Shown: positions 1 through 11,989 of the stretch, piece after piece
Position numbering within the stretch: position 1 is the first letter of the stretch
Layout: every line of letters begins with the position of its first letter
Assembly (NCBI RefSeq): GCF_001625305.1
Contig: NW_017803954.1
Coordinates: forward strand, 768,608-832,607
From: Branchiostoma belcheri
Lineage: Eukaryota > Chordata > Leptocardii > Amphioxiformes > Branchiostomatidae
Length of the DNA: 64,000 bases
Direction of reading: 5' to 3'
Made by a program: the position numbers and the translations under genes
The notes under the pieces: generated by a model
Told to the model about the DNA's origin: nothing
Databases searched by the model: none
The model's input: only the letters and a program-made list of their open reading frames with translations

Positions 1-1214
1 TTATTATTGTCAGGGTTCACACACACATTCCCTTTTTCTTTTGATCCAGAAGCATGGCAGCTTGCCTTTGTTTGGAAAAAGTTGAGATGACACAATTTCA
101 TGTTTTCCACCAAATCTAGCACCAAGTGCCATCATACAACATGTTGTGGATGTTCTGACTTGTGAAACCATGGAGGTAAAATCACATGTAATTTTTATCC
201 TTCAATTGTGAAACAAGCCTCATCTTGTTTATGGCACTCCTATTTTCTGTCTAGTCCCATGGGCTGCAGGACTTCCTCTTGTTCTGAAAGTCCCTCAAGC
301 AACCCAGGTTCTGTACACTGCCTGACATGGAAGTCATTGAGTGATTAGCTTACATGACGTGTAGTTCTAAATTCTAAATAAACTAGGCAAAGAATTCCAC
401 ATTGGCAAATGTACATGTCGGGGCGGGAAAGAAATATTTGGAAATACATGCATGTACATGTACACTCACTGGCATGTACTTCCTGGGAGTACTTACATCA
501 TAAATCAGTTGTGAACTTACATCTTGCACTTGGCAAACAGGGTAAAACTATATGTCCTTCATAGGCATAATGAAGGACACAGTTTTACCCTGGACTCATA
601 ACCTTTGAAACCTGCACAATAGGTACTAGTATGTGCATGTTTGGGCAGATTGACATACTAGTAATCTGTTGATGCAAGTTGTTACATTATTTTCGATTAC
701 TTGGCAGGCATTGTATTTTGTGATGACAACCAAGACTCCCCTTCCCTGTATAAACAATCATAATTAGAAGAAAATTTGGAAAACCTGCAAGTGTCTTCAG
801 ACATACAGTTCTTCCCCAGGGCATAGCTTCATGCAGTGCTTTCTTTAAACAAAGAGGGGGAGACAATATTACTTCTGTATATATGCAAATCCAATTTGCA
901 TCCTGCAAGTGTAAATTGGGCCGTGCATGTGCGGAGACTATAGATGAGCTGAAGTTGAACCATGCTGTGAAAAAAATGTTGGGGTGAAAATCACTGAAAA
1001 CGAGAATAATTTTAACTGTACATTCATGATTAGCCATAGTTCTCATTGAGGGGAGCTCTGACAAAAAAAGTATACCAATCACTGAAATAAAAAGGCTAGA
1101 CGCAATTTCAGATCAACCTTATTTTGAGTTTTGCTTCTCTATTGTCAGAGCTTAGCCAGAAAGAAAAATGGCTATTCACAGAATGAAAGCAAAAAAATAC
1201 CTACCACTCTGTGT
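1..1214. other. intergenic, no gene recognised
   Basis: I found no convincing coding exon here. Open frames are short, AT-rich and lack recognisable domains. The right part is the 3' flank of the PWWP2 gene. The only structured item is a short foldback at 538-592. Confidence 0.6.
538..592. repeat. short foldback (near-perfect hairpin)
   Basis: The left arm (538-563) and right arm (567-592) are near-perfect inverted complements: the left starts CAGGGTAAAAC and the right ends GTTTTACCCTG. The loop is only a few bases and one small internal loop interrupts the stem. A tiny MITE or foldback is the simplest reading. A hairpin RNA is possible but unsupported. Confidence 0.6.
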
Positions 1215-3075
1215 CTACGCCACATGAGAGTTTGTCTCGAATTGTGTGTACAGGGCTCGCAACTCGGATGTCTGCTTCTGACACGCTTCACTTGCAATTT
1301 TGACTGCCCTCCGGTACGGCCCCCTCTTTTTCTTATTGAACCGCTGCTTGAAGTCCTCCAGGTAGGGCGACAGCGTAGAACATGCGATGTGCGAGGTGGT
1401 GGAAGATGCGAACCACTCCACGTGTGCATCCTGCCGTACGATCTCCCCATTCTCTGCCCTACTGACAGTGATAGACATGACACGTCCTGGCCACCATGGG
1501 AAGCCATGGATCTTACCCCACACTATGTCCCCTAGGCAAACTGTTCGCCCTTGTGCCGTCATCGTTTTCGTGACGTTCTTGGTGTGAAGATGAACCTTAA
1601 GGGGTGGCACTATCTTTGGACCATTCCTGCTCTCTGTGTCCTCTTGCTCCGGAGCAAAGTCATAACTGTTAGAAGGAGCAGACGTTTCTGACCATGCATC
1701 TGAAGACTGGGAGCTGGCGGTACGCATGCTGTTGATCGATGCCGTGTCTAGTGATTGAGTCCATTGAGAATTAAAATTCTTCAGCACGACGGACAGACCA
1801 CCTTTCTTCTTCTTCTTGTCCTTGTCCCTCTTACTCTTTCCACCGTTGGAGTGTGCAATGTCCGAATGGGGGCCATTTGCATAAGCACCACCCACAGAGG
1901 CCTGTCGGCCATGTTGCCCATGCCTGTCTGTTGCAGGCCTGTCTTCTGAAGCAGCACTGTTTCTGTCCAAACTGTCCATGGAGGTGGTTAGGGGGGGAGT
2001 CTGCGCAGTAGTTCCATGGGGGATGATGGCGGCTCGCTTCAGTCGGAAGCCAGGACGACCATTTGCGGTGCCCTGTATCATGCGATGCTGGGGTGACATG
2101 GCCAGTGCTCCTGTGGCCTTGCCCTGAGCTCTCTCTTTCGCCTTTTTGAGCACCTTCTTTGCCTTGTCACGTTCGGACTTACTGAGTCTGTGGGACCTGT
2201 TGTCATGGGCAGTGTTGTCGTACCTGTACGTGCTGGTCACTTTGGGCGGAATCTTCAGAACTTTCCCCTTCCCCTGCGGGGTGGCATAGGAAATCTTGAT
2301 GAGAGGACTGGTCTTTACCCCTCTTGTCTCAAAATTATCCTGCTTCTTCAACTTCTTCGCAGATTTCCTGGCTGCTGGGGAAATGTCCTTCCTCTTTCTA
2401 CTGTTCTCAAGCTTTGCCAGCTTGGCTCTCTGTGTGTTCTGGGTAGTTTTGGATGTCACCACCTTTGAGGAGTCCTCATCTTTCACGCACTCTTTGCACT
2501 TTGAACACAGAATTTGGCGTGGCCTCAACTTGATGTTACTTCTCTCTATGATGTTTCTATTGCTAGAAATATTCCTTCGAGTAGACCTAGCTTTCAGGAT
2601 TCTTCTGGGTGGAGGAGAGGGAATGTTCTGGCCGTAGCTGGCTCGAAAACTTAGCGTGCTGAGCTCTGGGGCTTTGGCCCCTTCCTTGCTGCCATCTTGC
2701 GGGTCTCTGTTCTCTCCTCCGCACGTTTCCACGATCGCAGCGCCGCTCACCCGCAGTCTGGCGTCCGCCACTCCATACGGCAAGTCCCTGGAAGCAACAG
2801 ACAAAGCCTGTGTCATGATTTGGGACATGCGTGCGAAATTTGTGAACAAAAAAGTTTGATGCCAGAGTCATGTCAGCTTATTTGCATACCAAATATGCGG
2901 CAGAAAATCCCGTCTTTTTCACTCACCTTTTCGAGGAATCCAGCAAAACCCCCCTAAACACTTTGTCTCCATGCCTCAAGGTCACAACAACAAGGTCATC
3001 GAGGGCCTCCTCGATCGTGGCGGGGATTTCTGCGCCCCTTTTCAGCCCGTTCTCCGAGGCTTTGGGGTCCGCCAT
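1215..3075 (-). CDS. PWWP2: PWWP domain-containing protein 2 (PWWP2A/B homologue)
   Basis: Two coding exons on the minus strand, 3075-2927 and 2787-1215, joined by a GTGAGT donor and a TTCCAG acceptor, encode 573 residues (human PWWP2B is of similar size, PWWP2A longer). The N-terminus has the conserved block ending in GVLLDSSKR followed by DLPYG. The middle is basic and low in complexity, with a small Cys cluster (CSKCKEC). The C-terminus holds the PWWP domain at roughly residues 469-560, with GDIVWGKIHGFPWWPGRV and the trailing helices up to the stop. Vertebrate PWWP2 proteins bind H3K36-methylated or H2A.Z nucleosomes and an MTA/HDAC complex, so a nuclear chromatin-reader role is inferred. 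ATG 3073-3075 was chosen because it begins the conserved N-terminal block. Human has two paralogues; this may be the single pre-duplication gene. Confidence 0.92.
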
Positions 3076-4699
3076 ATTTGCTTCTCCTCCCTTTGCTTAC
3101 GGAGCGCGGAAGGCGCAGCGAGGTGTCCAAGTACGCATGCGTCAACATCAGCAGCCACATTTTTGCAACAACAGTCCCCAATGCAATGTAAGGGGATACA
3201 TTGTATATTTTCTCTAAATTAAATCTCAAAATAAGAAAGACTGCCAGCAGTCTTATATAGGAAAATATAATTTATGCCCTTAGAAATGTAAAGTTCTGAA
3301 TGTCCATTGTATTGTCTCACATATTTGAAGCACACATGCAGTCTCATCATCATGTACTCAAGTACCCTATATAGTATATAATCCCGATTCATGGCAATAG
3401 ATGAAACCATAAAAACTTCCACTGTATTTTATGATTTGCTTCATCTCACAAGTTTTCATGTACACAAAACCCCATTTTTCAAGAAAATTACTTTGCTAGC
3501 ACTTAATTAACCTATAAAGCCTATAGAACCTATAAAACCTATATGTTTCGTGACTTCATTCTCACTCCATTGACATCACTCGTTGACCTACTTTGAAGAA
3601 AGCAGAGTGATGGCATTCACTGTTAATAAATGTGGTTAATGATTTATCCAACTTGCTTTCATCTGCACTAATAAATATGAAGAATATGCATCAATTATGA
3701 TGATTCAATTTCCATTTGCATCAAGTGTAGTGTTTGTTGCTAACTACATTGTATACGTAATGCATTTATGCCATATGAAATTCTCATTAAGCATAATTTC
3801 TATGGAAGCAAACCTGTGCCATACCCTACTTGTCTTCAGCACAAATACACAACAACCTTTTCATAATTTGTTCACACCTTTATTCCTGGTGACATATAAA
3901 AATATCTGACAGAAGAAAAATGCCAGATTGCCCTGAGAGTATTCTTGTACCCATCACCTTCATGTGAATGTACCAAATTTGTGAAAACACAATGTTTGTT
4001 TGCAGCCATCAGTAAAATCTAACCCAGCTTTGCACAGAAATTGCCAGGCTCAAATTGCATACTGTAAGTAAGCTCATCATTTGCCAAACATGCAATAGGT
4101 TAGCACCACTAATGTAAGCACTGTCACAATCTGAACTTTAACGGTGCATGCACAGAGGCTAGCACCATATCATGATCTATCTCCAAGTGCCTGTGTAAAT
4201 GGACAGTTTTTTTTTCTTTTTAGTGCCAAGAATCCTCACAGAAGACAGAAGAGTCAGTAACTATGTCCTGTGAGGAGGATCTTGCACCAACTGGGTCAGA
4301 TGTATTGATAACAAAATTCCAAAATGTATAGCTCCTGCATGCTTTGCATGTCTTTATGTGGTACTCCTTATGTGTACATCTTTCCTTCCCTCTTTCTCAC
4401 TTACTCACTCACTCACTCACTCATCCTCTTTGTTCCATATTTCTTGTGGTGCACATTCTGTCTGCTTGCGAGGTAAGACTTTGCAGAAATGAATACATTA
4501 GCTACCAACAACACCCCGATATGTACATGTGTAGTACATATTTCTTTTCACACGTCCTATGTGTAACATTTCATGGTAGGACTACTTTCTCTCTTGGCTA
4601 TTGCAACTTGCAATATGTCAATAATCACGTCCATTAGTTCCAGCATGGTGCAAATGCTAGAAATGCCTTCATGATTCATCAAATGAAGTAGCATAAGTA
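3076..4699. other. intergenic between PWWP2 and SPR
   Basis: This holds the upstream region of PWWP2 at its left edge and the 3' flank of SPR at its right. I see AT-rich sequence and a short CTCA microsatellite near 4400-4425. No domain-bearing reading frame is visible on either strand. Confidence 0.6.
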
Positions 4700-5748
4700 T
4701 CAGCTCTCCTGAAAGTTCACAACTTCTCCACTTTTGAATAAATCTTCTTTTAAAAGTTGCACGAGTTTTCTAGCTGGCATATCAGGATCTATCAGCTGGT
4801 TGTTGTCTCGTAGTCTTCTGATCTCCTCCCTGACTCCATCATCTGCTGCCTCGATCATTACTGTTGTCTGGAAGAAAAGGAAGTAATGAGTAAAGTAAAG
4901 TAAAGTAAAACTAAAAGCTTCCTGTAAATCTTGGTTGCATGACACACCTTTTCAGTGATACAAGGCTACTAGTACTTTCCCCAATGCCATTGCAAGATAT
5001 GTCAGTTCCCCTGCAGTGTAGTTTCTGAAACATTTCTATCATTAGTTTATTGTAACATCTGGACAGAACTATACTTAAGAACAGCAATAATCTTGGGTCA
5101 TGGCACCTTAAGTTCAGTTTCAAGTGGCCCTGGGTTGTAATTAAGAATTCGAATGTGAGGTTCCTCTTGTGCCATGACCTTAAACATCATTTCCCGGGCG
5201 GCTTTCCCTGCACAGTACAGGGAATGACACTTCATCGGCCTCTGTGCCTCGTCACACGTCACGTTCACCACTGTACATGGCAAATTCCCCGGTCTCACAA
5301 ACTCAAGAAACTTCCCCGTTAGAGAGACCGCGGAGGCCACGTTCAAGTTGAAGTACGAGTCCAGCTCTAGAGGGTCGCTGTGTTCCCAAGTTCTCCGACT
5401 AACGTTCCCAACGGTCCCTGCGTTGTTCACCAAAAGAGCGTGTTTATAGTCCGTTGGGTCGACCTGAAACCTCAGACACGCAAATATGCTTCCGGTGACG
5501 GAAGACTTGGACAGATCTCCGAAGAGTGTTGTGATTTGAATGTGTGGAGACATCGCCTTGCACAGTTTTTCTGTGTCACGTAGCGACTCCGAGTTTCGTC
5601 CTAGCACCACGACATGGGAATCCCGAGCGAGTTCTGCAGCTAAAGCAACAGCCACACTTCTTCCGAACCCTTTGCTACCTCCAGTTATCACACATAATGA
5701 CTTCCTTTTGGAGAAAGGGGGCGTCCACCCCTCCCCACCTTCCGCCAT
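4700..5748 (-). CDS. SPR: sepiapterin reductase
   Basis: Two coding exons, 5748-5107 and 4867-4700, encode 269 residues (human SPR 261). The protein is a short-chain dehydrogenase that reduces 6-pyruvoyl-tetrahydropterin intermediates with NADPH, the final step of tetrahydrobiopterin synthesis in the cytosol. The Rossmann glycine motif TGGSKGFGR lies near residue 21, NNAGT near 108, and YCAGKAAREM (Tyr-x3-Lys) near 190. The block ILNYNPGPLETEL and the C-terminal DPDMPARKLVQLL and FKSGEVVNF match the SPR family specifically rather than generic SDRs. The predicted catalytic Ser position (human Ser158, 13 residues before the Tyr) is Cys here, next to a Thr (see findings). The intron is phase 0 between ETELK and TTVMIE. 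Confidence 0.93.
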
Positions 5749-8030
5749 TTTTTGCTCAGAGCGTGGGAAAATCCATGGCGACGGTCATGGGAACATCACA
5801 CTGTAAATGTTTCAAAAATTAGAACAGAACTTAATTAACAGCAAGTACCATAAATTTATACGAATTCAGTATGAAATGTTTTATCAACGCCAACAACACG
5901 TTGAGAACTACCAAATGGGATTTTTCTGCCCATAAAAGTCTAATTTATGACAATATGGCCCCCTATAAGTAAGTGGTGCGATCTAAATGTCAAAGGTTAC
6001 GCAAAGAGTTCTGACTGCCGTCCCCTATGACTAGTTTTAAAGTCACTCTATGTAGTTTTTTGACAATACAAAAAGTATATTTTTTATTCTTTTCTTTACA
6101 TAGTACATTGGCTTAACCCATTAGTATTCCAAAATTATACTCCCCAGCAAAAAATACAACATCCTTGCTCCTTAGAAGCTTAGAAAACTGTGAATGATCT
6201 TCTATTCAACCTCTGGCCAAACCACACATATGGTATTGTCCACTCCCAGTGGTTTGACCTACATCCCAGTGGGGTGTCAGTTGATAGCTTACCAGTTTCT
6301 GAAATACCTAATCGTTTACCAGATTTTTTATCTCTTTTGAAGGGATAATGGCCACAGTTTATTCATGCCCAACAAAATACTCTAAGTTGATAATTATATT
6401 CCACCTCATGTGAAAGATATGAGTTTTTTCTAAGGAGGGTATATCTTGTGACATCTGCCCCTGTCTATCGAGCCTGGCATGCCCGGGCCAATTAGCCACC
6501 CCAGGGGGCAACCACTGTATGTTGTTGTTGTTGTCCTGCCTGAGCAAACCGGTGGCACCGGGAACTGAAGAAGGACTGTTTGAACAGACAAAATATACGA
6601 AAAAAATGTGAAATAATAACACAAATGTGTTGAAAAGTGATAGTAACTGCTAATAACACCAAAATTTAGTATAATTAGAATATTTCAATTTTTTGCGCAA
6701 AAAACTACATAGAGTGCCTTTAAGGCCATGTTACTCCTTCTAACGTGTTAATAATCATGATCATGTTGTAACACTATGATTCATATATAATCATGGACTA
6801 TTACCCGGTGACATATTTCACAGAAAACGGTTCTTTGTCCTGCACACTGATATGTGCATAATTTGTTGGTAACGTTAACGTTACATATGCACAATGTAAC
6901 GTTACGTTTTCAATCATATTTGCAGAAGATTGAAGTGTGAAAATGTTTTTATAGGTACAAGTCATCCAGCACAGACTGTTTTTATCTGATGCTGAGTTGC
7001 AGCTTCATTGAATAACTTGATTATATAGATTTTCAAGGATATGGTTACTTTTATTGCCTACCTTGCTAAAAACAAATATTCATTTCAACTTTATAAGGGA
7101 CATCTGTACCACTACTCTTCCCTCTAGCTCTGAACTTCTCATCCAGCAACAATTCTCTGTGCCTGATATTTTCCATACTCCAGGGTGTATACTTCTTGTT
7201 CACGCAGAAAAAAAGGTACACAGGATGGATGAAGCACTATCAAATGCTGATGAGTCAAAGGAGGTTGATGACCATCATGTAGTTACTGAGGTGCTGAAGA
7301 TGGATAATGTACAGCAGCTGTTGGATCACCTCTTTATCTTCTGTTTTCTCAACTTCTCCCATGCTAACATAATGATTACATAGCTATCAAAACCCCTTCA
7401 TACTATGATACATGTACTATAAATTTATTTACAAGTATGTTTGTGGGAATATAATTTCATGGTTTAAGTGTTCATGCTTGAAACAAAACTGTACCAAATC
7501 AAGCAACATTCTGGAGAACAGCCCTTGTGCGATTGTACTGTGAATTGTACTGTAAATCATGAAATATTCATGGTAGTTTTACTTTCCTGGTTTTCTTCTT
7601 CTTGATACTCTCGAAAAACCCCTACTGGGGTATCACTGAGAGGGTTTTCATAGTGGCCTTTTACTGTAAAATCATAACAATAAAATCAATTTGTAATACA
7701 GAATTGTTTCAACTGCAAGCATGAAATTCCACCAAAACTACTTTTCTATCCTTTCACAAAATAAAACCCCCACTTAGTAAATGCATTCACAGTAATGCGA
7801 AATAAGGGTCAACGGACACACATCAATTACAGGCATTTGACAGTAGCTTGGTTGGTACTTTATTCAGAAAAAAAAAAGGATTCTCCACTTTTTTGGCATC
7901 ACAACAGAATTGCATTGTGTATCTCAGTGATTTGATCGCTTGTGCATTTTTACCATGACAGCATCTTAAACAAAACGATTCATCCTAGCTTAGAAAAAGT
8001 TTCCAGATACATACAGGAGACAAAAAAAAC
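5749..8030. other. intergenic between SPR and the SNRPA 3' end
   Basis: This contains the SPR upstream flank, a TTAA-flanked MITE (6041-6719), and a cluster of ACGTTA palindromes near 6866-6910. An open frame at 7054-7383 has no recognisable domain and I do not call it. A further AATAAA on the minus strand (7859-7864) could serve as a distal SNRPA poly(A) signal. Confidence 0.55.
6041..6719. mobile_element. non-autonomous DNA transposon (MITE) with TTAA target duplication
   Basis: Terminal inverted repeats of 22 nt (6041-6062 and 6698-6719) match at 21 of 22 positions; both carry the core CACTCTATGTAGTTTTTTG. TTAA directly flanks both ends (6037-6040 and 6720-6723). The 679-bp interior is AT-rich with no transposase. 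TTAA duplication is typical of the piggyBac and Kolobok superfamilies; which one applies is not decided by the sequence alone. Confidence 0.75.
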
Positions 8031-8036
8031 TTTATT
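8031..8036 (-). terminator. candidate poly(A) signal of SNRPA
   Basis: AATAAAG on the minus strand is followed within a few bases by a T-rich run and GTCTCC, a plausible downstream element. It would give a 3' UTR of about 0.88 kb that includes all the AUUGCAC/AUUGUAC boxes. Another AATAAA lies at 7859-7864. Confidence 0.5.
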
Positions 8037-8197
8037 GCTGACAGGTTTTTTCTACCTGTTGTTGTCCAACTGAAGAAGTACATTTTGATGCAGTGGAGCA
8101 TTATTAACTGAAGATGAAAATGTACATGAAATGTACTGTGATTGTGGTACAAAATGTAGTATCTGTTCTTTGATTGAAGGGACCATGTCTTACAGTA

Positions 8198-8797
8198 GTG
8201 CAATGCAAACAGAGTTTGCTACAGTGCAATGTAGACTACTTCCCAAGTACAATATCTGATACACAAATTCTGTAAGGATTAGAAGCTTGGAAATGACAAC
8301 AAGAAAACACCAAGCACAACAGTGACTGATTCCATTCATTATATTACTACGTGCATGTCAGGTGGAAAAATAAAAATAACATGAGGTGAAAAACAAATGC
8401 AAACATTTCTAGGATTTTCAAAGAGTTCAGTTGTAGTAGTATCTGTTCTTTTCAATGAATTGAAACATGTTTGCCTGAGTGCAATGCAAACAGATGCCCC
8501 ATGTTCAATACCTGAAGATACAAAATCATCTCAAGCCATTTAGACTGGGACCAGTTAAATGGGTTTAAACCAGCTTTCTGGAGAAACCAGGTACATGCAA
8601 ATAAAAAAAAAGTCCTTTCTAAGTGGGTTAAATCCTGTTTTACAAGATCTCATTTCTAGGAGAAACAAAACAGTCTTATCTGGTCCCAGTCTCATAACAA
8701 AGGTTTTAGATAAATCATGCAAGCCAGCCTGCTGTAGTGCAATGCTTACCATGACTGCCTATAGTGCAATGCAAACCATGGCTAGCGGTTGTGCAAT
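8198..8797 (-). promoter_or_regulatory. cluster of U1A-binding boxes (AUUGCAC/AUUGUAC) in the SNRPA 3' UTR
   Basis: On the SNRPA sense (minus) strand, ATTGCAC occurs at 8791-8797, 8764-8770, 8737-8743, 8479-8485, 8224-8230 and 8198-8204, and ATTGTAC at 8247-8253. The first three are spaced exactly 27 nt apart and begin about 100 nt after the stop codon. The segments around 8157-8275 and 8438-8525 look like direct duplicates of each other. AUUGCAC is the loop sequence U1A recognises in U1 snRNA stem-loop 2. Paired AUUGYAC boxes form the vertebrate U1A polyadenylation inhibition element. Autoregulation here is inferred, not shown. Confidence 0.7.
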
Positions 8798-8895
8798 GCA
8801 GGCTGGTTGCATGTAAGGATACAAAATATATCTAATATTGACACTTGCTTTGTTCTGCACCCGCAGTACAAACCATATACACATTACCCCACCAT

Positions 8896-10386
8896 CTACT
8901 TCTTAGCGAAGGAGATCTTCATTGCGTGTGTTGGTGTAATCTTGAAGCCCTGCAGGGCATCACGTGCAGCCCCTGACTGCATCTCGTTGTCGAACTCAAC
9001 AAAAGCGATATCATGGCGACCTGGAACCAACCGCACTTCCTTGAAGCCTGGGAACCTACAGGGAAGAAAAGAAACCATAATGGTAAATAATTTGGCCAAA
9101 CAGGCCACAGGATTACCTTAAAGTGGCTATGCAGAATAAATAAGAAATCAGATTCAGGCTTCCGGTAAATATTGGAGGGCCCCGTCATGGAATCCTTGGC
9201 TTCCTGAATTCCTGCTGGCTCGTCATTTCTGGTGTCTGAAGTGTTGACCTCCTGTGTCTGACCTTTTGACCTCTTGCCATTCTACCTGTCATCCCCATCC
9301 ACATGCTCTCAATCTACTTTCTGGACAACAAGACTCACAAACCCTCAAACATCTCAGCCACCCAAAACAATACCCAGAGGAAGTTACATAACTGTCTACT
9401 TAGGCCACAGCAAGTAAATTTTATGGTCTATTGGTCTTTCTTATTGGGGAGGGGGATGTCTATGCCCAACATATATAATAAAAAGTCGTACTGGTTGAAC
9501 AGCATGGACAACATCATCTCCGTGGTCTCCTCAGGCAGGTTGGTGAGGAACAGGATGTTGTTGGGAGGCTGCTCTGCCTGTGGCTGAGGCTGGGATGGCT
9601 GGGCCATGCCTGGCATCATCTGCTGTGGTGGCTGGCCCATTCCTGGTGTAGGCCCACCTAACAGAGATGCAGGAACAAAGTTCAGTAATTGAAGCAATTG
9701 TCTGTTTCCAGATAGGGCAAAAAAAATTGAGAAATCTCTGCAGAAAAATTCCAACATCACAACCTGTTTAGCCAATTAGTAATGCAGTTCTGAAAAAAAT
9801 AGCTACCATGGCATATAATAATATATGTCCATTGTACTCTAAACAACATGACTGCAAAGTACATGTATTGTCTAAGCCTGGCAAAATCTTGTTGTCTGTT
9901 ACCTGGACTAAAAACCAAATTTTCCAGCACTAGTGTCTTACCTGGTGCCATCTGCTGTTGCATCATGGGAGGAGGCTGTTGCTGCATCCTCTGCTGCTGC
10001 TGTGGAGGGATCTGAGCGGGAGCCGCTGCCTGGGGACGTGGAGCCGGCTTCTTCGGAGCCTTTTCTTGCCGCTCTTTCTTCTTCCTCTCCACATACGTAC
10101 CTTTCATCTTTGCTATGGCATCAGAGTCTGTCTTGGAGTAGGCTATTCGCATGGGCTTGTCGTAAAACGGGAAACCCTGCATGGAACGAAGCGCCTGGGT
10201 GGCACTGTTGATGTCCTTGAAGATGACAAATGCTTGTCCGCGCATCTTCAGCGTCTTGAGAGCGACAATGTCCATGATCTGGCCGAACTGGGAGAAGATG
10301 GCATAGAGGGACTTCTTCAGCTCCTCCTTCTTCACCTTCTCGTTGAGGTTGTTGATGTAGATGGTGTGGTTGGGTCGCAGCTCCAT
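8896..10386 (-). CDS. SNRPA: U1 small nuclear ribonucleoprotein A / U2B''-like (SNF family)
   Basis: Three coding exons, 10386-9942, 9657-9492 and 9055-8896, encode 256 residues. RRM1 (about residues 6-95) has RNP2 IYINNL and RNP1 MRGQAFVIF, followed by the family block [19 protein letters not shown] Pro/Gln/Met-rich linker (about 100-185) leads to RRM2 with [38 protein letters not shown] and the terminal MKISFAKK. Vertebrates have two paralogues: SNRPA (U1 stem-loop II) and SNRPB2 (U2 stem-loop IV). This copy mixes features of both, as expected of a single ancestral SNF-type protein, so the symbol is approximate. It acts in the nucleus in the spliceosome. Its 3' UTR carries repeated AUUGCAC boxes, suggesting feedback on its own polyadenylation. 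Confidence 0.95.
9185..9380 (-). repeat. dispersed repeat family 1, copy a (SINE-like)
   Basis: Located in SNRPA intron 2. It shares the block CTCAGCCACCCAAAACAATA at one end and CTTGGCTTCCTGAATTCC at the other with copies near 19130, 41080, 43120, 51965 and 53515. Confidence 0.6.
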
Positions 10387-11989
10387 GGTAACTGGTTCGT
10401 CAACAGCTGTACAACTTAGAAACTAATGTGACAGAGATGATTAGTGCCTGCCTAGAAACATCATCATTACAAATTATACAAGTTCTCAGCAGTGACGGTG
10501 ACTCTTGAGGGCATGTTTTGCCGCCCAAAGAGCAGCATGAGAAGAGCACAAAGTGAGGAGAAACTGCACATGAGGGAGGAAGAAAAGCACATTCGAACAA
10601 GCTGAGCGGAGAACACAGACAACATCAACTTTTACTTGCATCATAATATTTACATGAAAGGAGGTTCATAAATAAGACAGCACATGCCCAGACTCGAAAG
10701 GTGATGATCGCCGTGGTGAACAGAACGCATATATTTGCATTTCTATGTTGTTGTTTTTTTGCATGTCTACGTTTTGACGGGGCTTGCTCCTGAGGCGCTT
10801 TGCGAAATCCGCGGTACGCTTTCTTTTGAAAAGGCGCTTATAAATGGATCAAGAACCTACGCCACCACCGACCCTCCTTTTTGTTCTGTCGACGTAAAGA
10901 TGTTACTACGTTAAGATTTAATCAAGGAGGTTTAAAAGGACTTGTTCAGTATAGTTCACTTATTCGCCCCCCTCCCCACCTCAGCGACGCGCGCGCATGC
11001 AACAAAGGCCACTTTCGAGGAGCTGTCTTTTGCCGTCTACAACAAATTTTACCGTCTAGAACAAATCTTTAAAGTCAGCACAACAATAAACAATACCTTG
11101 GTTACCTTTAGCTACAGAACTCAGCCTTAAAAAGTGTCTCAAGAGGCCTTTTTTCCTGATGACTGAGGGAGGCTAAATCTTGTCCCAACGTCTGCACGGC
11201 GTGGTCCTGACGTCACGAGGTCAACGGGGGTCAAATTGGCTCTGGGTCCTGCAATACTACATCTGCCGACAGGTGGCGCCGTTGTTTTTGTTCACACCAT
11301 ATCCATAAAGGCATGTTCAATTTATTGGTAGGCAAATCAACCTTCTCACTAGTATGTCACTTCATGTATGTACATCATCAAAAGCAGAGGCTCCGTTCCA
11401 GTACCATAATAAGCCGCAAGGGGGACCAAATGCAGCCATTTCGCACAGACCTCCCACCGTGATACAAAATATCATTATCATGATTATGGCTGTTCACACA
11501 CACAGACAGACAGAGATAGAGACACACGCGCGCGCACACACGCGGCCCCGAAAACAGAAGGCAATGATGCAATTACGAGATATTAGTTGTTTTTTTTAAC
11601 TTTGAAAAATGTGGGATAACCATAGCAGATTAAACCTGAACAATATTGATGATCGTACAAAATGTATTTATGGATATAAATGTGGTGTTTTGGGGTGGTC
11701 AAACAGCACGATGTAATGAGACCTTTACTCAGTTTTAAAGCGAATACATCTTTGTGAGTAAACACACGAACTAAATATTATCAGACCAATCAGCGTAGAG
11801 AATGGGCAATCAATATACAATGTACCGTAATACCGTCAACTTAACCTTAAGCAGACTAATGTAGCCGCTTGGCTAACCATTCTCCATTGGTTATGGGGTT
11901 ACACAGCAAGGAATGGGTTAATGAGGACCTCGCTCTCCATATACATGTATCGTTCTCATCGATCAGGGTTAACGCGCTGCTTGTCCAAA
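10387..11989. other. intergenic: SNRPA upstream region and first GHL10-like gene promoter
   Basis: The left part is the SNRPA 5' region, which may include a 5' UTR intron (an AG precedes CTGTTGACG near 10405). A CA/CG-rich simple sequence lies at about 11495-11545. On the right, GACCAATCA at 11784-11792, about 200 bp before the ATG, is a CCAAT-type element also seen upstream of the second GHL10-like gene. No further gene was recognised. Confidence 0.55.

Noticed and set aside
7054..7383. 109-residue plus-strand frame
   Set aside because: No domain, no convincing splice context, no family similarity noticed.
9757..9941. Reading frame continuing from SNRPA exon 1 into the next intron
   Set aside because: A clear GTAAGA donor at 9941 and the match of the next exon to the conserved linker and RRM2 show this is intron.
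9958..10419. 153-residue plus-strand frame opposite SNRPA exon 1
   Set aside because: Antisense shadow of the RRM1-coding exon; composition explained by the sense codons.
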